This document shows, one piece after another, positions 1 through 4,826 of a stretch of DNA of 14,621 nucleotides. Positions within the stretch are counted from its first letter, which is position 1, and each line of letters begins with the position of its first letter. The stretch covers positions 1-14,621 of the forward strand of contig JAEXVC010000204.1 in assembly GCA_023406715.1 (NCBI GenBank), given 5' to 3'. This DNA comes from Bacteroidota bacterium. Lineage in GTDB: Bacteria > Bacteroidota > Bacteroidia > Bacteroidales > Tenuifilaceae. The notes beneath the pieces were generated by a model that searched no databases, was not told the origin of the DNA, and saw only the letters and a list, made by a program, of their open reading frames with translations. The position numbers and the translations under genes were made by a program.

Positions 1-456
1 AGCAGGCTTATCTTGATTTTGTTCGTTACGGAAGTTGTTACTAGAGTACTCTTTTCTAACATCTTTACCCCTGGTGAAACGTTGACGTTTAGATTTTTCA
101 GAATTATCGAATCTTTCGGTAGACGTTGCTTGGGGTTCTTTTGTTTCGGCAGGCTTTTCTATAGTTTTTTCGGGTTGACTTGGACGCTCTGCCTGAACGG
201 GTTTTTCGGTAGGTTTAGGAGTGAATTTATCAGCGGGCTTTTGGATAATCTTCTCGGGTCTTTCCTTTCTTACCTCTGGTTTGCGCTCCTTACCTTTGCT
301 TTTATCCTCAAGCGATGCGTTAATTGCTTGTTGGTCGAGAATCCTATAAATGAGGTCTTGCTTTTTTAAAGCTTCGGCTTTCTTAATGTCTAGTTCTTTA
401 GCTATCTCCTTAAGCTCAGGAAGTAGCTTTTTGTTGAGTTCGAGAATATCGTACAT
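1..456 (-). CDS. rho: Transcription termination factor Rho, N-terminal part (cut by window edge)
   Basis: The minus strand is open from an ATG at 454-456 to the window edge: 152 codons, with the gene continuing beyond base 1. The protein begins MYDILELNKKLLPELKEIAK and has the motif KKQDLIYRILDQQAI at about residues 31-45. This matches the Rho N-terminal helical domain, in which an SAP-like helix bundle precedes the RNA-binding cold-shock domain. After about residue 50 comes a low-complexity stretch rich in Lys, Glu, Pro and Arg; such charged inserts are typical of Rho from Bacteroidota. Rho is the hexameric RNA helicase that ends transcription of untranslated RNA. The RNA-binding and ATPase domains lie outside the window, so the call rests on the N-terminus alone. 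The gene is divergent from rpoD, with 440 bases between the two starts. Confidence 0.88.
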   Translation of the reverse strand, partial: MYDILELNKKLLPELKEIAKELDIKKAEALKKQDLIYRILDQQAINASLEDKSKGKERKPEVRKERPEKIIQKPADKFTPKPTEKPVQAERPSQPEKTIEKPAETKEPQATSTERFDNSEKSKRQRFTRGKDVRKEYSSNNFRNEQNQDKPA

Positions 457-566
457 AAATTATCTAAATTGAAGTATGTTACTTGTTGATTTTAAAGACA
501 AATGATAAAATGAGTTGATTGTTTTTGAATCGAAAAAGAGGTTGGAGAACTCTTCGAAAATCAATG

Positions 567-593
567 CAAATATAGTTAAATATTATTTTTCAA
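567..593 (-). promoter_or_regulatory. Candidate rho promoter
   Basis: On the minus strand, bases 574-567 read TATATTTG, a perfect match to the Bacteroidota -7 box TAnnTTTG. A TTG at 593-591 could act as the -33 element, but the spacer is only 16 bases instead of about 19. It would give a leader of roughly 105 bases before the rho ATG. The -7 box is clear; the -33 is weak. Confidence 0.42.
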
Positions 594-687
594 GTAAAAT
601 TAATGAAAAAAACTATTGTATAAAAGTGTTTTACTCCTAATGGCTGTTTAGTTTCTATCTTTTTCAATGAAAAACCCATTTTTTATC

Positions 688-721
688 TTTTGTTTAGTTG
701 AGTTTAGTCTCTTTATTTATG
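688..721 (+). promoter_or_regulatory. Weak candidate rpoD promoter
   Basis: TTTTG at 688-692 is followed after a 21-base spacer by TATTTATG at 714-721, one mismatch from TAnnTTTG. It would give a leader of about 170 bases. Other imperfect arrangements exist nearer the gene (for example around 813-849), so the choice is uncertain. Confidence 0.25.
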
Positions 722-896
722 AGTTTTGTCAAATTGAATTTAAACACTTGTTGAAATGAATACCAATGAACAAAACCCTTTTAGAGCCTTTTTTGTTTAC
801 TTGGTTTAATGGATTGTTAAAAAATATTAAGAAAAAATATTTTTTTTTGATAAATGTATATATATTCAAGCCTTATTTAATAGCTGATTCTGACTT

Positions 897-1760
897 ATGA
901 GGCAATTAAAGATTATTAAGCAAGTAACTAATCGCGAGGCGGTTTCGCTCGATAAGTACTTGCACGAAATCGGCAAAGTGGATTTGCTTACAGCCGACGA
1001 GGAGGTTAACCTCGCTCGCAAGCTTAAAGAGGGCGACGAGGATGCTATGGCTAAGTTGGTGAAGGCAAATTTGCGTTTTGTAGTATCGGTTGCCAAGCAG
1101 TATCAGAATCAAGGATTAAGTTTACCCGACCTCATTAACGAGGGCAACGTTGGATTAATAAAAGCCGCTCAGCGTTTCGACGAAACCCGTGGTTTCAAAT
1201 TTATCTCCTATGCAGTGTGGTGGATTCGTCAGTCTATCCTTCAAGCATTGGCAGAGCAAGCAAGAATTGTAAAACTTCCATTAAACAAAATTGGCTCTAT
1301 AAATAAGGTAAACCGCGCATTAACTGAACTTGAACAAAAGTTTGAGCGCGAACCTACAATCGGGGAACTGTCCGAAACACTGGAACTGGCTCCCGATGAT
1401 ATTAAGGAGGCACTAAGAAGCAATAGCCGTCACATTTCCATGGATGCTCCATTAACTCAGGATGAGGATGGAAATATGTACGATGTAATTCTATCGCCCG
1501 ATTCACCACAGCCCGATAGAGGTTTATTGAACGAGAGTTTGCGTCGCGAAATAGAGCGCGCACTTGCCACCTTAACTCCACGCGAGGCCAATATTATTAG
1601 GTTGTACTTTGGACTTAACGGCAAGCATCCTCACACCTTAGAGGAGATTGGCGAGGAGTTCGATTTAACCCGTGAGCGTGTTCGCCAGATTAAAGAAAAA
1701 GCGTTGAAACGCTTAAAGCAAGCAACCCGGAGTAAGATTCTCAAGAGCTATTTAGGCTAG
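897..1760 (+). CDS. rpoD: Primary RNA polymerase sigma factor (sigma-70 family, RpoD/SigA)
   Basis: This 287-residue protein directs RNA polymerase to housekeeping promoters. Region 1.2 lies at about residues 16-50, region 2 at about 55-125 (including the region 2.4 -10-recognition helix around YAVWWIRQSI, 105-114), region 3 at about 130-205, and region 4 at about 225-285, ending in the helix-turn-helix LTRERVRQIKEKALKRLK. The long acidic region 1.1 and non-conserved insert of the E. coli protein are absent. This compact form is the rule in Bacteroidota, whose main sigma factor reads TTTG and TAnnTTTG. The start ATGAGG gives MRQLKIIKQVTNREAVSLDKY, the usual beginning for this family. The gene stands alone, divergent from rho, and is closed by a hairpin terminator at 1785-1815. 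Confidence 0.97.
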   Translation: MRQLKIIKQVTNREAVSLDKYLHEIGKVDLLTADEEVNLARKLKEGDEDAMAKLVKANLRFVVSVAKQYQNQGLSLPDLINEGNVGLIKAAQRFDETRGFKFISYAVWWIRQSILQALAEQARIVKLPLNKIGSINKVNRALTELEQKFEREPTIGELSETLELAPDDIKEALRSNSRHISMDAPLTQDEDGNMYDVILSPDSPQPDRGLLNESLRREIERALATLTPREANIIRLYFGLNGKHPHTLEEIGEEFDLTRERVRQIKEKALKRLKQATRSKILKSYLG

Positions 1761-1780
1761 TTTGAAATTTTCCAAATATA

Positions 1781-1808
1781 GTGACAAGTGACCAGTGATT
1801 GGTTACTT
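1781..1808 (+). repeat. Heptamer repeat tract, GTGACNN family
   Basis: Four consecutive 7-base units read GTGACAA, GTGACCA, GTGATTG, GTTACTT. Related tracts lie at 7949-7976, 8685-8712 and 10835-10862. This copy also forms most of the rpoD terminator stem. Confidence 0.75.
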
Positions 1809-1815
1809 GTTTTTT
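1785..1815 (+). terminator. Intrinsic terminator of rpoD
   Basis: CAAGTGACCA (1785-1794) pairs with TGGTTACTTG (1800-1809): ten base pairs including one G-U, with a 5-base loop. Six T follow at 1810-1815. It lies 25 bases after the rpoD stop codon. Confidence 0.85.
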
Positions 1816-1854
1816 ATATCACATCAATCCAACACTCCATTCCTCCACAAAAAA

Positions 1855-1885
1855 TTTTAGATTTTCCTCAAATCACTTACCTTTG
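1855..1885 (+). promoter_or_regulatory. Candidate rpe promoter
   Basis: TTTT at 1855-1858, a 19-base spacer, then TACCTTTG at 1878-1885, which matches TAnnTTTG perfectly. The expected RNA start is near 1892, about 50 bases before the rpe ATG, so the heptamer tract at 1910-1937 would be the 5' leader. Confidence 0.6.
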
Positions 1886-1909
1886 GACTTTAATCTTTAA
1901 TTCTTTGCT

Positions 1910-1937
1910 ATCAACCATCAACAAACAACCATCAACT
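1910..1937 (+). repeat. Heptamer repeat tract, ATCAACN family
   Basis: Four 7-base units: ATCAACC, ATCAACA, AACAACC, ATCAACT. The tract ends three bases before the rpe ATG. Similar A/C-rich heptad tracts directly precede the second leader peptide (3550-3584) and aroC (10871-10905). Confidence 0.7.
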
Positions 1938-1940
1938 AAA

Positions 1941-2591
1941 ATGAATCATCTTGTATCTCCATCAATGCTCTCAGCTGATTTTGCCAATCTATCCTGCGAT
2001 ATCGAAATGATTAATAAGAGTCAGGCCGATTGGTTTCACCTCGATATTATGGACGGTGTTTTTGTTCCGAATATCTCCTTCGGTTTCCCAGTTGTGGAGC
2101 GCATAAAGAGTTTTGCTAAAAAGCCGCTGGATGTTCATTTGATGATTGTAGACCCCGACCGTTACCTAGAGCGTTTCCGCGATGCTGGTGCCGATTGGCT
2201 TACCGTACACTACGAGGCTTGTACTCATTTGCATAGAACATTAAGCCAAATTCGCAAACTTGGAATGAAGGCGGGTGTTTCGCTTAACCCTCACACTCCC
2301 GTTGAGGTTCTTGCTGATATTCTCGAAGAAACCGATTTGGTTCTTTTGATGTCCGTAAATCCTGGATTTGGTGGGCAAAAGTTTATCCAGAACACCTACA
2401 GCAAAATTGAGCGCCTAAGGGCTATGATTGATGCTCGTAAACTTGATACGTTAATTCAGGTTGACGGTGGTGTTGATACAAACAATGCGGCTCAACTTTA
2501 CAAGGCTGGCGTGAATGTTCTTGTTGCAGGAAACGCTGTTTTCAAGGCCGACAACCCTTTGGCTGTAATTGAACAGTTGAAGAAGGCCTAA
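1941..2591 (+). CDS. rpe: Ribulose-phosphate 3-epimerase
   Basis: This 216-residue cytosolic enzyme interconverts ribulose 5-phosphate and xylulose 5-phosphate in the pentose phosphate pathway. It is a single TIM barrel. The metal and catalytic residues of the family are visible: His33 and Asp35 in HLDIMDG, His66 in DVHLMI, and Asp175 in VDGGV. The phosphate-binding loop is NPGFGGQ (140-146). The frame is open upstream to 1788, but the start at 1941 (MNHLVSPSMLSADF) fits the family N-terminus, and the upstream part is repeat and promoter sequence. The gene has its own likely promoter. Its stop overlaps the stop of the converging trpG gene. The enzyme works near the supply of erythrose 4-phosphate, the precursor used by the downstream aromatic operon, but a regulatory link is only inferred. 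Confidence 0.96.
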   Translation: MNHLVSPSMLSADFANLSCDIEMINKSQADWFHLDIMDGVFVPNISFGFPVVERIKSFAKKPLDVHLMIVDPDRYLERFRDAGADWLTVHYEACTHLHRTLSQIRKLGMKAGVSLNPHTPVEVLADILEETDLVLLMSVNPGFGGQKFIQNTYSKIERLRAMIDARKLDTLIQVDGGVDTNNAAQLYKAGVNVLVAGNAVFKADNPLAVIEQLKKA

Positions 2592-3163
2592 AATCTAGAT
2601 AGCCAATTAAAAATCATCTGTTTGCCATCAGGAGTTAGAATTGACTCTGGATGGAATTGTACGCCGCATACATCTAATTCATTGTGGCAAAGAGCCATTA
2701 TCTGGTTGTTCTCATCGGTTGCAGTAATTCGCAAACACATAGGAAGCGTTTCTGGATTTACAACCCAGGAGTGATATCTCCCAGCTTCAAACTGTTTGGG
2801 GATATTGTTAAAAAGGTAATGCACAGGCTCTACTACTTCCATTTTTGTGGCTATTCCGTGATAAACAGTACTTAGGTTGAGTAACGAACCACCAAAAGCC
2901 TCTGCAATAGCCTGTTGTCCTAAGCAAACACCTAGTATCCGTTTTGTTTGAGAGTATTCCTTTATAATAGGCAATAAATTTCCTGCTTCGCAGGGTATTC
3001 CTGGTCCAGGTGAAAGAATTATGCCATCGTAAGTGGTTACATCTTCAACCAAAATTTGGTCGTTGCGGAAAACATCAACCTGATGTACGCCAAACTCTTC
3101 AACATAATGAACTAAGTTGAATGTGAACGAGTCGTAATTATCAAGTATAAGTATTCGAGCCAT
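2588..3163 (-). CDS. trpG: Glutamine amidotransferase subunit of anthranilate / aminodeoxychorismate synthase
   Basis: This 191-residue class I glutamine amidotransferase releases ammonia from glutamine for a chorismate-using partner (TrpE or PabB). The catalytic triad is visible: Cys80 in GVCLGQQAI, and His171 and Glu173 in VQFHPESILTP. The oxyanion loop is SPGPG (51-55), and the N-terminus MARILILDNYDSFTFNLVHY is typical. The frame extends 17 codons upstream, but the ATG at 3161-3163 fits the family, and the likely promoter at 3204-3233 would exclude the longer start. No trpE or pabB is adjacent, so it may serve tryptophan synthesis, folate synthesis or both; TrpG and PabA cannot be separated from sequence alone. 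It is divergent from the aromatic operon that makes chorismate. Confidence 0.93.
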   Translation of the reverse strand: MARILILDNYDSFTFNLVHYVEEFGVHQVDVFRNDQILVEDVTTYDGIILSPGPGIPCEAGNLLPIIKEYSQTKRILGVCLGQQAIAEAFGGSLLNLSTVYHGIATKMEVVEPVHYLFNNIPKQFEAGRYHSWVVNPETLPMCLRITATDENNQIMALCHNELDVCGVQFHPESILTPDGKQMIFNWLSRF

Positions 3164-3203
3164 TTTTTGTGTGCGAATCGACTGCAAATGTCGTATTTTA
3201 AAT

Positions 3204-3233
3204 AAAATATACATTGAATATTTTTAGTAACAA
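3204..3233 (-). promoter_or_regulatory. Candidate trpG/pabA promoter
   Basis: On the minus strand a TTG at 3233-3231 is followed, after exactly 19 bases, by TATATTTT at 3211-3204, one mismatch from TAnnTTTG. RNA would start near 3197, giving a leader of about 35 bases. This supports the ATG at 3163 as the true start. Confidence 0.6.
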
Positions 3234-3267
3234 TTCGTTTGTTCGCGCATAGTTCACAAAGTCAGTG

Positions 3268-3298
3268 TTTTGTAAATATTTTTTTGATGTATGTTTTG
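3268..3298 (+). promoter_or_regulatory. Candidate promoter of the aromatic operon
   Basis: TTTTG at 3268-3272 and TATGTTTTG at 3290-3298 resemble TTTG and TAnnTTTG, with a spacer of 17 bases and one extra base inside the -7 box. RNA would start near 3304, about 40 bases before the first leader peptide. No better match lies between the trpG promoter and the leader. Confidence 0.45.
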
Positions 3299-3345
3299 AA
3301 TATTGATAAAAATGATTTAAAATTGTAAGTCGAAAACAAGGAACA

Positions 3346-3414
3346 ATGGCAAATTTCAGTTCATACTTTTATGCAGGCTTTTACTTCTACTTTAGCAGAG
3401 TGGGGGCTTGGTAA
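3346..3414 (+). CDS. Aromatic leader peptide 1 (Phe/Tyr-rich, attenuator)
   Basis: This 22-codon frame begins ATG GCA AAT TTC and ends GGG GCT TGG TAA. Nine of the 22 residues are Phe or Tyr: Phe at 4, 8, 12, 14 and 16, Tyr at 7, 9, 13 and 15. The core (7-16) is YFYAGFYFYF, and one Trp is the last residue. It lies directly upstream of pheA, tyrA and the DAHP synthase gene, and is followed by a terminator hairpin. Its last codons (3403-3411) can pair with the 5' arm of that hairpin. By analogy with trpL, pheL and hisL leaders, scarcity of charged Phe- or Tyr-tRNA should stall the ribosome in the core, free the pairing segment and prevent termination. A ribosome reaching the stop codon would cover that segment and allow termination. 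The terminal Trp lies within the masking position, so Trp is probably not sensed. The peptide itself need have no function. I infer the role from layout; it has not been measured here. Confidence 0.85.
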   Translation: MANFSSYFYAGFYFYFSRVGAW

Positions 3415-3462
3415 TTGTGTGTAAAGTGACGAACTAGAATAACACAGAATAAATCAAGCCCC
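3403..3462 (+). promoter_or_regulatory. Antiterminator pairing of attenuator 1
   Basis: GGGGCTTGG (3403-3411) can pair with TCAAGCCCC (3454-3462): nine pairs, one of them G-U. This uses the 5' arm of the terminator at 3456-3477, so the two structures exclude each other. The first strand lies in the last three sense codons of leader peptide 1. Confidence 0.75.
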
Positions 3463-3482
3463 GAGAAATCGGGGCTTTTTTA
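3456..3482 (+). terminator. Attenuator 1 intrinsic terminator
   Basis: AAGCCCCGA (3456-3464) pairs perfectly with TCGGGGCTT (3469-3477) around a GAAA tetraloop, followed by a run of T from 3476 into 3481. It sits 41 bases after the stop codon of leader peptide 1 and about 370 bases before pheA. Confidence 0.9.
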
Positions 3483-3494
3483 TTGTAACAGATT

Positions 3495-3522
3495 TTAGAT
3501 GTTAGACACAAGACATTAGTAA
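3495..3522 (+). repeat. Heptamer repeat tract, TTAGACA family
   Basis: Four 7-base units: TTAGATG, TTAGACA, CAAGACA, TTAGTAA. It lies between the first terminator and the second leader peptide. Confidence 0.6.
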
Positions 3523-3549
3523 AAAGAAAGCAATTAAGGGTAAATACTA

Positions 3550-3584
3550 AACGAACAACAAACAACGATAAACGAACAACGATG
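3550..3584 (+). repeat. Heptamer repeat tract, AACGAAC family, running into the leader 2 start codon
   Basis: Five units: AACGAAC, AACAAAC, AACGATA, AACGAAC, AACGATG. The last unit contains the ATG of leader peptide 2. The tract is A-rich and nearly G-free, so the RNA should be unstructured ahead of the start. The same type of tract precedes rpe and aroC. Confidence 0.7.
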
Positions 3585-3647
3585 AACAATTACAGTCAAT
3601 CATATTACTTTTTTTATTTCTATTTCCGCAGCAAATATGGGGACTGA
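3582..3647 (+). CDS. Aromatic leader peptide 2 (Tyr/Phe-rich, attenuator)
   Basis: This 21-codon frame begins ATG AAC AAT TAC and ends TAT GGG GAC TGA. Ten of 21 residues are aromatic: Tyr at 4, 8, 9, 12, 14 and 19, Phe at 10, 11, 13 and 15. The core (8-15) is YYFFYFYF, an uninterrupted run of eight aromatic codons. The segment around its last codons and stop (3640-3645) can pair with the 5' arm of the terminator at 3685-3704, as in leader 1. It differs in sequence from leader 1, so a recent duplication is not obvious. No clear promoter is seen between the first terminator and this start, so it is probably read by transcripts that passed the first attenuator. Its Tyr share is higher than that of leader 1, which may shift its response towards Tyr-tRNA; that is inference. 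Confidence 0.85.
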   Translation: MNNYSQSYYFFYFYFRSKYGD

Positions 3648-3691
3648 TAGCATTGTGCAGATAAAGAAGGTAAGATAAATGCAGAGGTCCC
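3640..3691 (+). promoter_or_regulatory. Antiterminator pairing of attenuator 2
   Basis: GGGACT (3640-3645) can pair with GGTCCC (3686-3691), the last pair being U-G. GCAT (3650-3653) can add four pairs with ATGC (3679-3682) across a small internal loop. This would take the 5' arm of the second terminator. The first strand overlaps codons 20-21 and the stop of leader 2. Confidence 0.62.
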
Positions 3692-3710
3692 AGAGATGGG
3701 GCCTTTTTTG
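3685..3710 (+). terminator. Attenuator 2 intrinsic terminator
   Basis: AGGTCCCA (3685-3692) pairs with TGGGGCCT (3697-3704), eight pairs with one G-U, around a GAGA tetraloop. Six T follow at 3704-3709. It ends 135 bases before the pheA start. Confidence 0.87.
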
Positions 3711-3740
3711 TTTTGACTTGATGATTGTGTAACGACTCTT

Positions 3741-3808
3741 TGTCATACTGAACGAAGTGAAGTATCTCTGGTTTCGAATTGAGTTCCTTCGCTGCGCTCA
3801 GGATAACA
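3741..3808 (+). repeat. Dispersed inverted repeat, copy 1
   Basis: The ends TGTCATACTGA (3741-3751) and TCAGGATAACA (3798-3808) are inverted copies at 9 of 11 positions. Inner parts include GAACGAAGTGAAG and CTTCGCTGCGCTC. It lies between the second attenuator terminator and pheA, so it would be transcribed into a hairpin in the pheA leader. Confidence 0.7.
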
Positions 3809-3844
3809 AAAAAAGATAAAATGAGTAATTAAAATATTTAAAGT

Positions 3845-4687
3845 ATGAGTAAAAAAGTAGCAATACAAGGTGTGCGCGGGGCTTTCCACCAGGAGGCGGC
3901 AAAGATTTTTTTTGGTTCTGACATTGAAATTTTTGAGTGCTTAACCTTTAAAGAATTAGTTGAATCAGTTGAGCGCGGCAAAGCCAGTTTTGGAGTTATG
4001 GCTGTAGAGAACTCATTGGTTGGTGGAATTTTGCCAAACTATGCATTAATACGAGAATCAGCATTAACTGTAATTGGCGAGGTTTACTTGCGGATTGTTC
4101 AGAATTTAATGGCCTTGCCCAATCAAACCATCGACTCAATTCTGGAGGTACAATCGCATCCAATGGCCTTGGCGCAATGCGACGATTTTCTTTTGCAAAG
4201 GCGGATTTTAAGAGTTGTTTCGTCGGACGATACTGCGCTTAGCGCAAAGTTTATTGCAGAAAACAATCTTGCTGGTGTTGCCGCAATTGGTAGCATTGAG
4301 GCTGCAAAGGAGTATGGTTTGGACATTATCGCCCCAAGTATTGAGTCAAACAAGGCCAACTACACCCGTTTTATGGTGCTTTCGCCAGAACAAAACAACG
4401 AAACTCAGATAAAATTGAACAAAGCCAGCATTGCATTTGCTCTGCCTCACAAATCGGGAAGTTTGCAGAATGTGCTTCAATCGTTCTCGCGTTACGGTAT
4501 CAATTTAACGATGCTACACTCATTACCTCAGGTTGGACAATGCTGGGAGTACTACTTCCACGCCGATGTGGTATTCCGCCATATCGATGATTTCAACCTT
4601 GCTCTCACATCGCTTAAAAATCATACCAGCTACCTGAGAGTTATTGGGGTTTACAGTGTTGGAAATTTTATTAATAATGTTCAATGA
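3845..4687 (+). CDS. pheA: Prephenate dehydratase
   Basis: This 280-residue enzyme converts prephenate to phenylpyruvate, the last step before transamination to phenylalanine. The N-terminal catalytic domain (about 1-180) contains GVRGAFHQEAA near the start, VENSLVGG (54-61) and the catalytic TRF motif in NYTRFMVL (172-179). A C-terminal ACT domain (about 195-275) contains GSLQNVLQSFSRYGINLT. The Phe-binding ESRP motif of well-studied enzymes is replaced by HSLP (225-228), so feedback by Phe cannot be assumed. No chorismate mutase domain is fused here; that activity is on the third gene of the operon. The ATG at 3845 gives the expected N-terminus. The gene is the first large gene after the two attenuators and should be the most directly controlled. 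Confidence 0.96.
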   Translation: MSKKVAIQGVRGAFHQEAAKIFFGSDIEIFECLTFKELVESVERGKASFGVMAVENSLVGGILPNYALIRESALTVIGEVYLRIVQNLMALPNQTIDSILEVQSHPMALAQCDDFLLQRRILRVVSSDDTALSAKFIAENNLAGVAAIGSIEAAKEYGLDIIAPSIESNKANYTRFMVLSPEQNNETQIKLNKASIAFALPHKSGSLQNVLQSFSRYGINLTMLHSLPQVGQCWEYYFHADVVFRHIDDFNLALTSLKNHTSYLRVIGVYSVGNFINNVQ

Positions 4688-4704
4688 TAAGGAATCAATT
4701 TCAT

Positions 4705-4795
4705 AGATTCTTCGCCACGCTCAGAATGACAAATCACAATGTTTCTTGTCATGCTGAACAAAGTGAAGCATCTCAATCAACGCTCAAAATGACAA
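4705..4795 (+). repeat. Dispersed inverted repeat, copy 2 (right half plus a full copy)
   Basis: 4705-4731 resembles the right half only (AGATTCTTCGCCACGCTCAG and on). 4746-4795 is a full copy with ends TTGTCATGCTGA (4746-4757) and TCAAAATGACAA (4784-4795). It fills the gap between pheA and tyrA. Confidence 0.7.
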
Positions 4796-4826
4796 GAATA
4801 ATTCAACCTTAAAAAATACAATCATT

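Larger units (their letters stand above)
457..896. other. Divergent rho-rpoD intergenic region
   Basis: These 440 bases separate two divergent housekeeping genes. The stretch is very AT-rich, with many A and T runs. It contains a good -10-type box for rho and only weak candidates for rpoD. I see no convincing gene, RNA or hairpin terminator. Short reading frames at 667-759 and 756-809 look like chance products of the AT-rich sequence. Confidence 0.6.

Noticed and set aside
13..369. A plus-strand open frame of 118 codons
   Set aside because: It is antisense to the rho N-terminus, whose minus-strand frame has a clear family match; the plus-strand product is Phe-rich low-complexity sequence.
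667..759. A 30-codon Phe-rich frame upstream of rpoD that could be read as another leader peptide
   Set aside because: No terminator hairpin or complementary segment follows, and the Phe codons come from T-runs in an AT-rich gap. rpoD is not an amino acid biosynthesis gene.
1788..1940. N-terminal extension of rpe
   Set aside because: The stretch is a terminator, a promoter and a repeat; the family N-terminus begins at 1941.
3409..3411. Trp codon at the end of leader peptide 1 as evidence of Trp sensing
   Set aside because: A ribosome stalled there would already cover 3403-3411, the same as at the stop codon, so it should not cause antitermination.
3483..3581. Separate promoter for leader peptide 2
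   Set aside because: I found no TAnnTTTG box with a suitably placed TTTG in this stretch.
3495..3584. Short regular repeats considered as a CRISPR array
   Set aside because: The period is 7 bases with no spacer-sized gaps, no 25-40-base direct repeats and no cas genes.
4688..4826. A third attenuator between pheA and tyrA
   Set aside because: The gap holds only dispersed inverted repeats; no aromatic-rich short frame and no hairpin with a T-run is present.
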